From: an uncultured Burkholderiales bacterium
Lineage (GTDB): Bacteria; Pseudomonadota; Gammaproteobacteria; Burkholderiales; Burkholderiaceae
Assembly: GCA_937891045.1 (NCBI GenBank)
Contig: CALBEV010000155.1
Coordinates: 1-64,000 of the forward strand
DNA length: 64,000 bases
Direction of reading: 5' to 3'
Shown here: positions 21,130 to 31,715 of the stretch, piece after piece
Numbering within the stretch: the first letter of the stretch is position 1
How the letters are laid out: each line of letters begins with the position of its first letter
Program-made: the position numbers and the translations under genes
Notes under the pieces: generated by a model
Told to the model about the DNA's origin: nothing
What the model saw: the letters and a program-made list of their open reading frames with translations, nothing else
Databases searched by the model: none

Positions 21130-22257
21130 TTACTGAAGACCCGCGCGGCCGGTGTTGAACACGCCCTTGGGGTCAAACTGCTGTTGCAGGGCTTGTTGGA
21201 TGCGCTGCTGCGCCAGCGGCAAGGGTTGAAACACGGGTGGTGTGGCTTTCATGGTGTGGGCTTGGCGGAACAAGGTGGCGTGGCCGCCTGCTGCTTGGGC
21301 TGCGCTGCGCAATTCACCGTGCGCCTCTGCGGGCGCCCAGAGCCAACGCAAAGCACCATGCCATTCAATGTAGGGCGCATAGGGCAGATTCAAAACCGGC
21401 GCGGTTTGCGGCAGGCTCAAACGCCACAAACAAAGTTCAGGCGAAGGTGCTTTGAAAAACGCCACGCTTTGTTCACGGCCCGCTTGCCAATCGGCGGCAG
21501 CCGTGTGCTGGTCCATGCGCGAGGCGGTGCCGCCCAAGGCTTGCACCTCGGCGATCATGCGCGGGCAAGCAGACTCGACGGCCGCCACCGCGCCGCGCAA
21601 GCGCACAAACAACAGGTCTTGCGCGGGTGTGGCGGTGGGGTCGTGCACCCAGGCACTGGCGTTCAGCGGCAGGGCTTGCCCGCCCCAGCGGTGCAACAGC
21701 TCAAGCGCATCATGTTGGGACAGGGCACACACCAGCGTGGCTTCGGCCGGGGCCACCGGCAAGACCTTCAAGGACATCTCGGTGATGACACCGAGCGTGC
21801 CCAGACTGCCCGCCATGAAACGCGACACGTCGTAACCGGCCACGTTCTTCATGACTTGGCCGCCAAAGGTGAGCGACTCGCCCAAGCCATTGAGCAACTG
21901 CACGCCCAGCACATGGTCGCGCACACCGCCGACATTGGCGCGGGCTGGGCCCGCCAAACCCGCAGCCACCATGCCGCCGACCGTGGCACCCGCGCCGAAG
22001 TGCGGTGGCTCGTAGGCCAAGGATTGGCCTTGCTCGGCCAGTAAGCTTTCAAGCTCTGCCAAGGGTGTACCGGCCTTGACCGTCACCACCAATTCGCTGG
22101 GCTCGTAGCTGACGACGCCGCGCCAGCCCCGGGTGTCGAGCACCTGGGTGTCTGCATGGGTGTCGCCATAAAACTGCTTGGTGTTGCCGCCTTGAATGCG
22201 CAGCTTGTGCCCGTGGGCCGCCGCATCCAAGATGCGGTCTTTGAACTCAGAAACCAC
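21130..22257 (-). CDS. glcE: Glycolate oxidase FAD-binding subunit GlcE
   Basis: Flavoprotein subunit of glycolate oxidase; 375 residues with the PCMH-type FAD-binding fold (KLRIQGGNTKQFYG near residue 16, then SYEPSELVVTVKAGTPLAEL, FGAGATVGGMVAAGLAGPAR and MKNVAGYDVSRFMAGSLGTLG). The GTG at 22257 is chosen because it begins the family-like N-terminus (VVSEFKDRILDAA), has an AAAGG site, and lies 8 bp past the gap stop; the open frame upstream lies in gap. Followed by glcF. Confidence 0.9.
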   Translation of the reverse strand: MVSEFKDRILDAAAHGHKLRIQGGNTKQFYGDTHADTQVLDTRGWRGVVSYEPSELVVTVKAGTPLAELESLLAEQGQSLAYEPPHFGAGATVGGMVAAGLAGPARANVGGVRDHVLGVQLLNGLGESLTFGGQVMKNVAGYDVSRFMAGSLGTLGVITEMSLKVLPVAPAEATLVCALSQHDALELLHRWGGQALPLNASAWVHDPTATPAQDLLFVRLRGAVAAVESACPRMIAEVQALGGTASRMDQHTAAADWQAGREQSVAFFKAPSPELCLWRLSLPQTAPVLNLPYAPYIEWHGALRWLWAPAEAHGELRSAAQAAGGHATLFRQAHTMKATPPVFQPLPLAQQRIQQALQQQFDPKGVFNTGRAGLQ

Positions 22258-22265
22258 AAAAACCT

Positions 22266-23288
<1,023 letters not shown>

Positions 23289-23336
23289 TCAAAAAAGGGG
23301 GAGGCTGGCAACGACGACCGCGCCAGCCCGTGAATT

Positions 23337-25391
23337 TCAGTGTGACGACAACACCTTCAACACCGTCTCTGCGACATTCTTCGGCGTGAAGCCAAAGTGC
23401 TCGAACAGCACCGGTGCGGGGGCGCTTTCACCATAGGTGTCGATGCCAACCACGGCCGACACGCCGTATTTCCACCAGCCGTCGGTCGAGCCCATTTCCA
23501 CCGCGATGCGGGGCAGGCCTTGGGGCAACACGGCCGATTTGTAGGCCACGCTTTGGCGGTCGAAGGTGGTGGTGCTGGGCATGGAGACCACGCGCACCGC
23601 AACCTTGTGTTCGGCCAACAAGGCTTGGGCTTTCAGGGCCAGCTGCACTTCCGAGCCGGTGGCGATGATGACCGCTTGGGCTTTTTTGTTCAGGCCCACC
23701 TCGGAGGGCTCGGCCAGCACGTAAGCACCTTTGTTGATCGCGTCCAAACCGCTGGCGTCTTTGGCGGCGCTGTCACCCTTGGGCAGGTAAGGCAGGTTTT
23801 GACGGCTCAGCAACAAGGCGGTTGGGCGGTTGGCGTTTTGCAAAGCCACGGCCCAAGCGACGGTGGTTTCAGCCGTGTCAGCCGGACGCCACACATCCAA
23901 ACCAGGAATCAAGCGCAATGACGCGGCGTGTTCGATGGATTGGTGGGTGGGGCCGTCTTCGCCCAAACCGATCGAGTCGTGGGTGAACACATGGACCACG
24001 CGCTGCTTCATCAGGGCGGCCATGCGGATGGCGTTGCGTGAATAGTCAGAGAAGGTGAGGAAGGTGCCGCCGTAGGGGATGAAGCCGCCGTGCAAAGCGA
24101 TGCCGTTCATGATGGCGGCCATGCCGAATTCGCGCACGCCGTAATTGATGTGGCGACCGCCCAGGCCGTGCTCGTCTTTCACCACATGACCGGCCAGATC
24201 GACCCGCAAATTGGGTGTGGACTTGGTGTTGGTCAGGTTCGAGCCGGTGAGGTCGGCGCTGCCGCCGAGCAACTCGGGGATGGCGGCGGTGAAAGCCTCC
24301 AGCGCCAATTGGCTGGCCTTGCGGCTAGCCACGGTTTCAGCTTTGGTGTTGGCCGCCACCACCGCGTCCACCACGGTTTGATGGAAGTTTTTCGGCAAGT
24401 CGCCGGCCATGCGGCGTTTGAACGCGGTGGCCAAGTCGGGGTGCGCCGCTGCATATGCGGTGAACTGGTGCGTCCAATGGGCTTCAGCTTTGGCGCCTTT
24501 GTCTTTGGCGCTCCAGTCGTCGTAGACCTCGGTGGGAATGACGAAGGGGGCGTGGGGCCAATGGATGGCGGCGCGGGTGAGCGCGATTTCGTCAGCGCCC
24601 AAGGGCTCGCCATGCGCTTTGGCGGTGTCCACGCGGTTCGGGCTGCCTTGGCCGATGTGGGTTTTGCAGGCGATGAGCGTGGGCTTGTCGGCGCTGTGCT
24701 TGGCGATGGCGATGGCGCGGCTGACCGCTTGCACATCGTGGCCGTCCACCGTCACCACGTTCCAGCCGTAGGCTTTGAAACGTGCCGGGGTGTCGTCGAT
24801 GAACCAAGGCGTGACCTTGCCGTCGATGGAAATGCCGTTGTCGTCGTACAAGGCGATGAGTTTGTTCAGCTTCCAAGCACCGGCCAAGGCGCAGGCCTCG
24901 TGGCTGATGCCTTCCATCATGCAACCGTCGCCCATGAACACATAGGTGTGGTGGTTGACGATGTCGTGGCCGGGGCGGTTGAACTCAGACGCCAAGAGTT
25001 TTTCGGCCAGCGCCATGCCCACCGCGTTGGTGATGCCTTGGCCCAGCGGGCCGGTGGTGGTTTCCACGCCGGGGGTGATGCCCACTTCGGGGTGACCGGC
25101 GGTTTTGCTGTGCAACTGGCGGAAGTTTTTCAGCTCGCTCATGGGCAGGTCGTAGCCGGTGAGGTGCAAGAGCGCGTAAATCAGCATCGAGCCGTGGCCG
25201 TTGGACAGCACGAAGCGGTCGCGGTCCGGCCAATGCGGGTGTTGGGGGTTGTGTTTCAGGTGCTCGCCCCACAAAGCCACCGCGATGTCGGCCATGCCCA
25301 TGGGGGCGCCGGGGTGACCGGAGTTGGCTTGCTGGACCGCATCCATTGCCAGTGCGCGGATGGCACTGGCCATTTGTTGGTGGTTGGCCAT
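23337..25391 (-). CDS. tkt: Transketolase
   Basis: Thiamine-diphosphate enzyme of the non-oxidative pentose phosphate pathway, moving two-carbon ketol units. The 684 residues include NSGHPGAPMGMADIAVALW near residue 24, the ThDP/Mg motif GDGCMMEGISHEACALAG near 155 with the closing NGISIDG, and the pyrimidine-domain HDSIGLGEDGPTHQ. The start is ATG 25391 (MANHQQMASAIRALAMD). Divergent from the nucleotidyltransferase at 25466, with 74 bp between them. Confidence 0.97.
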   Translation of the reverse strand: MANHQQMASAIRALAMDAVQQANSGHPGAPMGMADIAVALWGEHLKHNPQHPHWPDRDRFVLSNGHGSMLIYALLHLTGYDLPMSELKNFRQLHSKTAGHPEVGITPGVETTTGPLGQGITNAVGMALAEKLLASEFNRPGHDIVNHHTYVFMGDGCMMEGISHEACALAGAWKLNKLIALYDDNGISIDGKVTPWFIDDTPARFKAYGWNVVTVDGHDVQAVSRAIAIAKHSADKPTLIACKTHIGQGSPNRVDTAKAHGEPLGADEIALTRAAIHWPHAPFVIPTEVYDDWSAKDKGAKAEAHWTHQFTAYAAAHPDLATAFKRRMAGDLPKNFHQTVVDAVVAANTKAETVASRKASQLALEAFTAAIPELLGGSADLTGSNLTNTKSTPNLRVDLAGHVVKDEHGLGGRHINYGVREFGMAAIMNGIALHGGFIPYGGTFLTFSDYSRNAIRMAALMKQRVVHVFTHDSIGLGEDGPTHQSIEHAASLRLIPGLDVWRPADTAETTVAWAVALQNANRPTALLLSRQNLPYLPKGDSAAKDASGLDAINKGAYVLAEPSEVGLNKKAQAVIIATGSEVQLALKAQALLAEHKVAVRVVSMPSTTTFDRQSVAYKSAVLPQGLPRIAVEMGSTDGWWKYGVSAVVGIDTYGESAPAPVLFEHFGFTPKNVAETVLKVLSSH

Positions 25392-25465
25392 GGGAAAGGC
25401 TCCGTTCAAAAAAGTGTGGGGGGAGGGTCGGCCATTTTAGCCAGACGCTGGCTACACTCTTTGGC

Positions 25466-26350
25466 GTGAACAACCCCCCTGAAACAAGCTCTTTGTCCGC
25501 TCCTGTTGCTGCACCTCGTGCCGCCGAAGAAGCTGGTTGTCGGGCCCAGGCCATGCTGCTGGCCGCCGGGCGCGGCGAGCGCATGCGCCCCCTCACCGAC
25601 CACACCCCCAAACCATTGCTCGAAGTGCGAGGCCGCCCCTTGCTCTGGTATCCCTTGCAGGCTCTGGCTTTGGCAGGGGTGCCGTCGGCGGTCATCAACA
25701 CCGGTTGGCTGGGCGATCAGATCGAACCGGCCTTGGGGTCTGTCTTTTCGCCCACTGTCGCTGGCGTCGGCATGACACCCGCCGCCACCGTGCAACTGCG
25801 TTATTCCCACGAGGGGCGCGGCGCAGGCGAAGCGCTGGAAACCGCCGGCGGCATTGTGCGGGCCTTACCGCTGCTGGAGGAGGTGTTTTGGGTGGCGGCA
25901 GGCGATGTGTTCGCGCCGGACTTTGCGTTTTCTGCTTTGGACTTTGAGCGCTTCAAAGCCAGCCCGTATTGGGCGCACATTTGGCTGGTGCCCAACCCCG
26001 CGCACAACCTGCATGGCGACTTTGGTTTGTCGGCGCAGGGCTTGGCTTTGGACCTCCCGAAACCCCAGGCGGGGTCGCCCGTCTCTGAAAGTGCATCGGC
26101 TCAGCCGCCAAGGGCTTTTCCATCAGAGCCATCGCCGCCGCTTTTCACGTTCAGCACCATCGCGCTGTACAAACGCGCTTTCTTTGAAGCCGACTGGTGT
26201 CCCATTCCTGCCGGCAACCCGGCGGGCGTGAAAGCGCCCTTGGCCGCCATGCTCAGGGCCGCCATGGACCAAGGCTTGGTCAGCGCGTCTCTATATGAAG
26301 GTCTGTGGGTGGACGTGGGCACCCCCGAGCGCTTGGCGCAGCTCAATTAA
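25466..26350 (+). CDS. Nucleotidyltransferase, MurU-like
   Basis: A sugar-phosphate nucleotidyltransferase of the GT-A fold, closest in appearance to MurU, which forms UDP-MurNAc from MurNAc-1-phosphate in peptidoglycan recycling. The motif AMLLAAGRGERMRPLTD with the following TPKPLLEV is the nucleotide- and metal-binding loop; AAGDVFAPDF carries the metal-binding aspartate. The GTG at 25466 gives 294 residues. The ATG at 25553, directly before the catalytic loop, is an alternative that removes a 29-residue leader unlike the family. The AmgK kinase that usually accompanies MurU is not adjacent, so the exact substrate is inference. Confidence 0.78.
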   Translation: MNNPPETSSLSAPVAAPRAAEEAGCRAQAMLLAAGRGERMRPLTDHTPKPLLEVRGRPLLWYPLQALALAGVPSAVINTGWLGDQIEPALGSVFSPTVAGVGMTPAATVQLRYSHEGRGAGEALETAGGIVRALPLLEEVFWVAAGDVFAPDFAFSALDFERFKASPYWAHIWLVPNPAHNLHGDFGLSAQGLALDLPKPQAGSPVSESASAQPPRAFPSEPSPPLFTFSTIALYKRAFFEADWCPIPAGNPAGVKAPLAAMLRAAMDQGLVSASLYEGLWVDVGTPERLAQLN

Positions 26351-26356
26351 TTGGTT

Positions 26357-26613
26357 AATTGGGGTCAGATTCCAATTGTTTTTAATTGTTCCGAGAAGGG
26401 TGTTTTGGGGCGGCCTCAAAATGCCTTGTTTTGAGGGGGTGGTCAGCAGGGGCTGGGCTTGCAGCCGTTTTCATGATACATAAATTCAAAGTTTCGCTGA
26501 AATCTTGTATCACGCGCTGAGAAGAAATCCCGCCAAATTAATTGGAATCTGACCCCCATTTTTAAATTAATTGGAATCTGACCCCCATTTTTAATTGGAA
26601 TCTGACCCCCATT
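26357..26613. mobile_element. AATTGGGG-type repeat element (copy E2)
   Basis: Bounded on the left by the AATTGGGG-TCAGA-TTCCAATT hairpin (26357-26377), starting 6 bp past the preceding stop codon. On the right lie three tandem inverted copies of the same motif. The core, about 26410-26513, matches the reverse complement of 48549-48656 in copy E3 at roughly 85 percent by eye. It contains the dyad TGATACA...TGTATCA and the string CCTTGTTTTGAGGGGGTGG. It carries no credible gene. The 370-base gap between the MurU-like gene and brnT consists of this element plus the brnT promoter. Confidence 0.8.
26540..26613. repeat. Three tandem copies of the 21-bp terminal motif
   Basis: Three direct copies of AATTGGAATC-TGACCCCCATT at 26540-26560, 26569-26589 and 26593-26613, separated by 8 and 3 bp of T/A-rich DNA. 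They are inverted relative to the copy at 26357 and differ from it by one base (CCCCC for CCCCA). The spacing is far too short for a CRISPR array. Confidence 0.9.
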
Positions 26614-26689
26614 TTTTTGCTTGAGTTTCTCGTTCTTTTTTCAAGGGCTGTACTTACGCCAACATCTGCCACGCGCGGTTGAAATCCAT

Positions 26690-26718
26690 TTGACAAGTCA
26701 ACTTAGCGTAGCTACATT
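26690..26718 (+). promoter_or_regulatory. Promoter of brnTA overlapping the start codon region
   Basis: A consensus -35 TTGACA (26690-26695), exactly 17 bp, then TACATT (26713-26718). Transcription should start at or a few bases after the brnT ATG at 26721, and no SD sequence is present, so the message is probably leaderless. The -35 is part of the perfect dyad TTGAC-AA-GTCAA (26690-26701), a candidate operator for BrnA autorepression. Confidence 0.6.
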
Positions 26719-26720
26719 AA

Positions 26721-26990
26721 ATGGACATCGCGTTTGACCCCTTCAAAGACCAAGCCAACATCGCCAAGCATGGCCTGTCCCTCGCTCTGGCCCCAGAGCT
26801 TGATTGGAGCGCGGCACTGGTTTGGGTGTATGAATGGCAAAACTATGGCGAATTGCGCATGATTGGCTTGGTTCCCAAAAGCCCCAAGCTGTTTTATGTC
26901 GCGTTTGTCGATCGCGGAGATGTTCGCCGAATCATCAGCCTGCGCCGCGCCAACCAACGAGAGGCGAATCACTATGTCCACAACACCTGA
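26721..26990 (+). CDS. brnT: BrnT family toxin
   Basis: An 89-residue RelE-fold ribonuclease toxin of the type II BrnT/BrnA system, which inhibits translation when free. The family pattern is clear: the opening IAFDPFKDQANIAKHGLSL (compare F-D-P-K-...-N-x-x-K-H-G), a central RMIGL strand, and the C-terminal VRRIISLRRANQREANHY (R-x-I-S-x-R-x-A-x-x-x-E). It precedes its antitoxin and overlaps it by 17 bp, the usual order for this family. It sits immediately beside mobile element E2. Confidence 0.9.
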   Translation: MDIAFDPFKDQANIAKHGLSLALAPELDWSAALVWVYEWQNYGELRMIGLVPKSPKLFYVAFVDRGDVRRIISLRRANQREANHYVHNT

Positions 26991-27273
26991 ACGAAGCCGC
27001 ATCCGCATCCCGACTGCCACCGAGGACCGGGCCATCACAGCCGCCGCGAATGCCGACCCAGAGGCCCAACCGCTCTCAGCACAGCAATTGCGCGACATGG
27101 TGCCGCTGCGAACGCTGCGTGGACGCCCCAAGTCGGACCGCAAAAAGATGCTCGTGTCGGTGCGTTACAGCCCGGAAGTGATCGACTATTTCAAATCCAC
27201 GGGTGAAGGTTGGCAATCGCGCATGGACGGCGTGCTGCGGCAGTATGTTGCGCAACAAGCCAACCGCAGCTGA
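26974..27273 (+). CDS. brnA: BrnA family antitoxin
   Basis: A 99-residue antitoxin and autorepressor partner of BrnT. The C-terminal half carries the BrnA ribbon-helix-helix-like segment: GRPKSDRKKMLVSVRY, then SPEVIDYFKSTGEGWQSRMD and GVLRQYV. The N-terminal part is acidic/polar and probably the toxin-wrapping region. The ATG at 26974 lies within the end of brnT; longer in-frame starts fall deep inside brnT. The next gene, pepP, begins 24 bp later but is an unrelated housekeeping function. Confidence 0.87.
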   Translation: MSTTPERSRIRIPTATEDRAITAAANADPEAQPLSAQQLRDMVPLRTLRGRPKSDRKKMLVSVRYSPEVIDYFKSTGEGWQSRMDGVLRQYVAQQANRS

Positions 27274-27297
27274 ACAAGCCGCTCCTACAATCCCGCC

Positions 27298-28680
27298 ATG
27301 ACCTCTGTTTATGCACAACGCCGCGCCGCATTGGCCGCCAAACTCGGCACGGGCGGCGTCGCCATCATCCCGACCGCGCCGGAACGCGCCCGCAACCGCG
27401 ACAGCGATTTCCCCTACCGCCACGACAGCTACTTTTATTACCTGAGCGGCTTCACCGAGCCGAACGCTTATCTCGTCATCCACGCCAACGGCCAAAGCAC
27501 CTTGTTTTGCCAACCCAAAGACCTCGAGCGCGAGATTTGGGACGGCATCCGCTTGGGGCCGCAGGCCGCGCCCGCCGCTTTGGGCGTGACCCAAGCCCAC
27601 TCGGTGAATGACCTCGACAAAGAGCTGCCCAAACTGCTGGAAAACCAAACCACGGTCTGGTTTCCGTTCGCCACCCACGCCGCGCTGACCGCGCAAGTCG
27701 ATGGCTGGCTCACCAGCGTTCGCGCCCGCGCCCGCATGGGCGTGTCCTGCCCCTCGGCGCAACACGATCTGTGCAATTTGCTCGATGAAATGCGCCTCGT
27801 CAAAGACGCGCAAGAACAAGACACCATGCGCCGCGCCGCCCGCATCAGCGCCCACGCCCATGTGCGGGCCATGCAAACCAGCGCCCGCATGTTGCGGGCT
27901 GGCCAAGACGTGCGCGAATACCACCTGGACGCCGAGTTGCTGCACGAATTTCGCCAGCACGGCTCGCAGTTCCCCGCCTACACCTCGATCGTCGCCGCTG
28001 GCGCGAACGCCTGTGTGCTGCATTACCGCGCCGACGCCGCACCCATCCGAGATGGCGAGTTGGTGCTGATTGACGCTGGCTGCGAGCTTGACGGCTACGC
28101 CTCGGACATCACCCGCACCTTTCCCGCCAACGGTGTGTTCAGCGCCGCGCAAAAAGACCTCTACCAAGTGGTGCTGGCCGCGCAACACGCCTCTGCCCAA
28201 GCTACCAAAGCGGGTGCGCGTTTCAACGACCCGCACGAAGCAGCATTGCGGGTGTTGTCGCAAGGCCTGCTGGACTTGGGCCTGCTGCAAACCGCCAAGC
28301 ATGGTTCTCTAGAGGATGTGCTGGAGAAGAAAGCCTATTTCCCGTTTTACATGCACCGCACCAGCCACTGGCTGGGCATGGATGTGCACGACTGCGGCAG
28401 TTATGTCGAGCCAGGTGAGGCCAACACCACGCCTGCCAAAGCCGACCCGCTCACCGGTCTGATGGTGCAAGCGCGGCCCAGCCGGGTGCTGCACCCGGGC
28501 ATGGTGCTCACGCTCGAACCTGGCCTGTATGTGCGCCCCGCTGATGATGTGCCGCAAGCGTTTTGGAACATCGGCATTCGCATCGAAGACGACGCCATCG
28601 TCACCGCCACCGGTTGCGAGCTGATCACCCGGGATGTGCCGGTGGAAGTGGCTGAGATCGAAGCCTTGATGCGGGCTTGA
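27298..28680 (+). CDS. pepP: Xaa-Pro aminopeptidase (aminopeptidase P)
   Basis: A two-metal peptidase that removes N-terminal residues preceding proline. The 460 residues have the AMP-N domain (about 1-135) and the pita-bread catalytic domain. The metal ligands can be read: two aspartates in LIDAGCELDGYASDITRTF near residue 257, a histidine in HRTSHWLGMDVHDCG near 355, and glutamates in LTLEPGLYV near 405 and GIRIEDDAIVT near 430. Fe/Mn-type pepP in many Burkholderiales precedes ubiH; here a putative outer membrane protein follows instead. Confidence 0.95.
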   Translation: MTSVYAQRRAALAAKLGTGGVAIIPTAPERARNRDSDFPYRHDSYFYYLSGFTEPNAYLVIHANGQSTLFCQPKDLEREIWDGIRLGPQAAPAALGVTQAHSVNDLDKELPKLLENQTTVWFPFATHAALTAQVDGWLTSVRARARMGVSCPSAQHDLCNLLDEMRLVKDAQEQDTMRRAARISAHAHVRAMQTSARMLRAGQDVREYHLDAELLHEFRQHGSQFPAYTSIVAAGANACVLHYRADAAPIRDGELVLIDAGCELDGYASDITRTFPANGVFSAAQKDLYQVVLAAQHASAQATKAGARFNDPHEAALRVLSQGLLDLGLLQTAKHGSLEDVLEKKAYFPFYMHRTSHWLGMDVHDCGSYVEPGEANTTPAKADPLTGLMVQARPSRVLHPGMVLTLEPGLYVRPADDVPQAFWNIGIRIEDDAIVTATGCELITRDVPVEVAEIEALMRA

Positions 28681-28730
28681 GACTGTCTGTTCTTCAAGCC
28701 CTGACAAGCTTCAGGCAAAATCGCCCCCCT

Positions 28731-29366
28731 ATGACAAACACACCCTGGCGCTACGGACGTGTCTTGGCCGTTCTTTGGATGGCAGGCTCGTTCAGCCTGT
28801 TTGCAACAGCCGAGACCTTGCTGTGGGGCGGCCGCCCCGAGTTCGGCATCGAATTAGAAGAAGAAAAATCACCCGACGGCAGGGGCTTGACCCATTCCAT
28901 CACCTACATCCCCGCCTTGGTGTTTCCAAACGGCCCGATCAACCGCTTTGACCTGTTGTTGATGGATGAGCGCGAACAAGAAACCACCGACGGCGTGGTG
29001 GCCAAAACCAACATCACCAAGGTGGCATTGCGTGTGCGCAAAAACATCCGGTTTGGCGGCGACTGGGGCATGTATGTGCGGGCCTTGGTGGGGCATGCCA
29101 ACACGCCCAGCGAGCGCTACAACTACGGCTACACCGACCTGGCGCTGCGCTATGGACATAATTTTTTTGGCTTCATTGCGGGTGTGCGGGTGCAACGCAG
29201 CTTGGACGGCACGCCCGGCCATGACCGGAACAAATTTCGACTCGGCCCCAGCTTTGACATCGGCGAGCACCACGAGTTGGAATTCCGCTGGATGCGGGCC
29301 TGGGATGCCCACACACACGCCCGCGAAAGCGATGCCACCATCCTCGAGTACACCTACAAGTTTTGA
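28731..29366 (+). CDS. Putative outer membrane beta-barrel protein
   Basis: I do not recognise a named family. The 211 residues start with a basic N-terminus and a signal-peptide-like hydrophobic stretch (VLAVLWMAGSFSLFATAE, cut probably after ATA). Alternating short strands follow, such as FGIELEEEKS, TKVALRVRKNIRFGG, YTDLALRYGHNFFGF and HHELEFRWMRAW. The protein ends in EYTYKF with a C-terminal phenylalanine, typical of an outer membrane barrel recognised by BamA. The ATG at 28731 is preferred to the upstream TTG because it directly precedes the signal peptide. It lies between pepP and maeB on the same strand. Function unknown. Confidence 0.6.
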   Translation: MTNTPWRYGRVLAVLWMAGSFSLFATAETLLWGGRPEFGIELEEEKSPDGRGLTHSITYIPALVFPNGPINRFDLLLMDEREQETTDGVVAKTNITKVALRVRKNIRFGGDWGMYVRALVGHANTPSERYNYGYTDLALRYGHNFFGFIAGVRVQRSLDGTPGHDRNKFRLGPSFDIGEHHELEFRWMRAWDAHTHARESDATILEYTYKF

Positions 29367-29387
29367 AGCCGTTTTTGGAGATTGACC

Positions 29388-31709
29388 ATGCCTGACCGCA
29401 AAACGGCGCCGACCGACCACACCAGCCCCGAAGCCCGTGCCGAGTTGCGCCGCGCCGCCCTCGAATACCACGAGTTCCCGATCCCCGGCAAAGTGGCGAT
29501 TCAAGCCACCAAGCAGTTGGTCAACCAACACGATTTGTCGCTGGCTTATTCACCCGGTGTGGCCGCGCCTTGCGAAGAAATCGTCAAGGACCCGAACAAC
29601 GCCTACAAGTACACCAGCCGGGGCAATTTGGTGGCCGTCATCACCAACGGCACCGCCGTGCTGGGCTTGGGCGACATTGGTCCACTTGCTGCCAAACCGG
29701 TCATGGAAGGCAAGGGCGTGTTGTTCAAAAAGTTCGCTGGCATCGATGTGTTTGACATCGAGGTGAACGAGAAAGACCCGGACAAACTGGTCGACATCAT
29801 CGCCGCGCTCGAGCCCACCTTTGGGGGCATCAACCTCGAAGACATCAAAGCGCCCGATTGTTTTTATGTCGAGCGCCAACTGCGCAAACGCATGAAGATT
29901 CCGGTCTTCCATGACGACCAGCACGGCACCGCCATCGTGGTCGGTGCGGCCATCTTGAATGGCTTGAAAGTGGTGGGCAAAGACATCGCCCAGGTCAAGT
30001 TGGTCGCCTCTGGCGCGGGCGCCGCAGCCCTGGCGTGTTTGGGCATGCTGGTCAAGCTGGGCATGCCTTACAAAAACATCTGGGTCACCGACTTGGCAGG
30101 CGTGGTTTATGAAGGCCGCACCGAGTTGATGGATGAAGACAAAATCCAGTTCATGCAAAAAACCGATATGCGCACTTTGGCAGAAGTGATTGACGGCGCC
30201 GATGTGTTTTTGGGCTTGTCGGCGGGCGGCGTGTTGAAGCCCGAGATGGTGCAAAAAATGGCGGCCAAGCCACTCATCTTGGCGCTGGCCAACCCCACGC
30301 CGGAAATCTTGCCCGAAGAAGTGCTGAAGGTGCGCTCTGACGCGATCATGGCCACCGGCCGCACCGACTACCCCAACCAGGTCAACAACGTCCTGTGCTT
30401 CCCCTACATCTTCCGTGGTGCCTTGGACGCTGGTGCGTCCACCATCACCTCGGAGATGGAAATCGCCGCCGTGCACGCGATTGCCGAACTCGCGCAAGCC
30501 GAGCAAAGCGAGGTGGTCGCCGCCGCCTATGCCGGTGAAACCTTGGCCTTTGGCCCCGAGTACCTGATTCCCAAACCGTTTGACCCGCGCTTGATGATGA
30601 AGATCGCGCCGGCAGTGGTGCAAGCCGCGATCGCCAGCGGTGTGGCGCAGCGCCCGATCACCGACATGGACGCTTACCGCGAAAAGTTGCAGTCGCTGGT
30701 GTATGCCTCCGGCTCGGCCATGAAGCCGGTTTTTGCAGCTGCCAAGCGCGGCAGCAAAAAACGCATTTGCTTTGCCGAGGGCGAAGACGAACGGGTGTTG
30801 CGTGCCGCGCAAATCGTGCTGGACGAAGGCTTGGCCAAACCCATTTTGATTGGTCGCCCGGCCATCATCAGCCAGCGCATCGAACGCTTTGGCCTGCGCC
30901 TGAGCGAAGGCAAAGATTACCAAGTGGTGAACGTGGAAGACGACCACCGTTACCGTGATTTTTGGCAGACCTACCACCAACTCACAGAGCGCAAAGGCGT
31001 CACCGCCCAACTCGCCAAGATCGACATGCGCAGACGCCTGTCGCTGATTGGCGCGATGATGGTGCACAAGGGCGAAGCCGATGGTTTGATTTGCGGCACC
31101 TGGTCCACCCCCGACTCGCACTTGCACTACATCGACCAAGTGATTGGCCTGCGCCCGGGTGTCAGCACTTATGCCTGCATGAATGCCTTGTTGCTGCCCG
31201 ACCGCCAAGTGTTTTTGGTGGACACCCACATCAATTACGACCCCAGCGCCGAGCAATTGGCCGAAATCACCATCATGGCCGCCGAGGAAATGAAACGCTT
31301 TGGTGTCGAGCCGCGTGCCGCTTTGCTGTCGCACTCGAATTTCGGCAGCAGCAACCAGCCCACCGCCGTGAAAATGCGCCAAGCCCTGGCCCTGATCCAG
31401 CGCCAAGCGCCCTGGCTGGAAGTGGACGGCGAAATGCACGGCGATGTGGCGATTGACACACCTGCACGCAAGGCCCTGATGCCCAACAGCAGCTTGTTGT
31501 CTGATGCGAATTTGCTGGTTTTGCCAAATTTAGACGCGGCCAACATCACCTACAACCTGCTGAAAACCGCGGCCGGCGGCAATATCGCCATCGGTCCGGT
31601 GTTGCTGGGGGCCGCCAAACCGGTGCAAATCCTCACCGCCAGCACCACGGTACGTCGGATTGTGAACATGACCGCTATCACCGTTGCCGACATCAATGCA
31701 ATAAGGTAG
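29388..31709 (+). CDS. maeB: NADP-dependent malic enzyme (MaeB type)
   Basis: Decarboxylates malate to pyruvate, producing NADPH. The 773 residues are a fusion typical of MaeB. The malic enzyme domain (about 1-430) has [14 protein letters not shown], the [18 protein letters not shown] metal/substrate region, [15 protein letters not shown] near residue 174 and a Rossmann [11 protein letters not shown]. The C-terminal half (about 445-773) resembles phosphotransacetylase ([18 protein letters not shown]) and is regulatory in known members. The ATG at 29388 follows GGAG with good spacing; the TTG at 29382 is too close to that site. Confidence 0.96.
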   Translation: MPDRKTAPTDHTSPEARAELRRAALEYHEFPIPGKVAIQATKQLVNQHDLSLAYSPGVAAPCEEIVKDPNNAYKYTSRGNLVAVITNGTAVLGLGDIGPLAAKPVMEGKGVLFKKFAGIDVFDIEVNEKDPDKLVDIIAALEPTFGGINLEDIKAPDCFYVERQLRKRMKIPVFHDDQHGTAIVVGAAILNGLKVVGKDIAQVKLVASGAGAAALACLGMLVKLGMPYKNIWVTDLAGVVYEGRTELMDEDKIQFMQKTDMRTLAEVIDGADVFLGLSAGGVLKPEMVQKMAAKPLILALANPTPEILPEEVLKVRSDAIMATGRTDYPNQVNNVLCFPYIFRGALDAGASTITSEMEIAAVHAIAELAQAEQSEVVAAAYAGETLAFGPEYLIPKPFDPRLMMKIAPAVVQAAIASGVAQRPITDMDAYREKLQSLVYASGSAMKPVFAAAKRGSKKRICFAEGEDERVLRAAQIVLDEGLAKPILIGRPAIISQRIERFGLRLSEGKDYQVVNVEDDHRYRDFWQTYHQLTERKGVTAQLAKIDMRRRLSLIGAMMVHKGEADGLICGTWSTPDSHLHYIDQVIGLRPGVSTYACMNALLLPDRQVFLVDTHINYDPSAEQLAEITIMAAEEMKRFGVEPRAALLSHSNFGSSNQPTAVKMRQALALIQRQAPWLEVDGEMHGDVAIDTPARKALMPNSSLLSDANLLVLPNLDAANITYNLLKTAAGGNIAIGPVLLGAAKPVQILTASTTVRRIVNMTAITVADINAIR

Positions 31710-31715
31710 ATTGTT

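Noticed and set aside
26540..26613. Three direct repeats that might suggest a small CRISPR array
   Set aside because: Spacers are only 8 and 3 bp of T/A-rich sequence, there are no cas genes, and the repeat is the end motif of the mobile element.
29550..31439. A 629-codon open frame on the minus strand opposite maeB
   Set aside because: It is rich in His/Gln/Gly/Val with no recognisable motifs, and lies wholly antisense to an intact malic enzyme gene. High-GC third-position bias makes such long shadow frames common.
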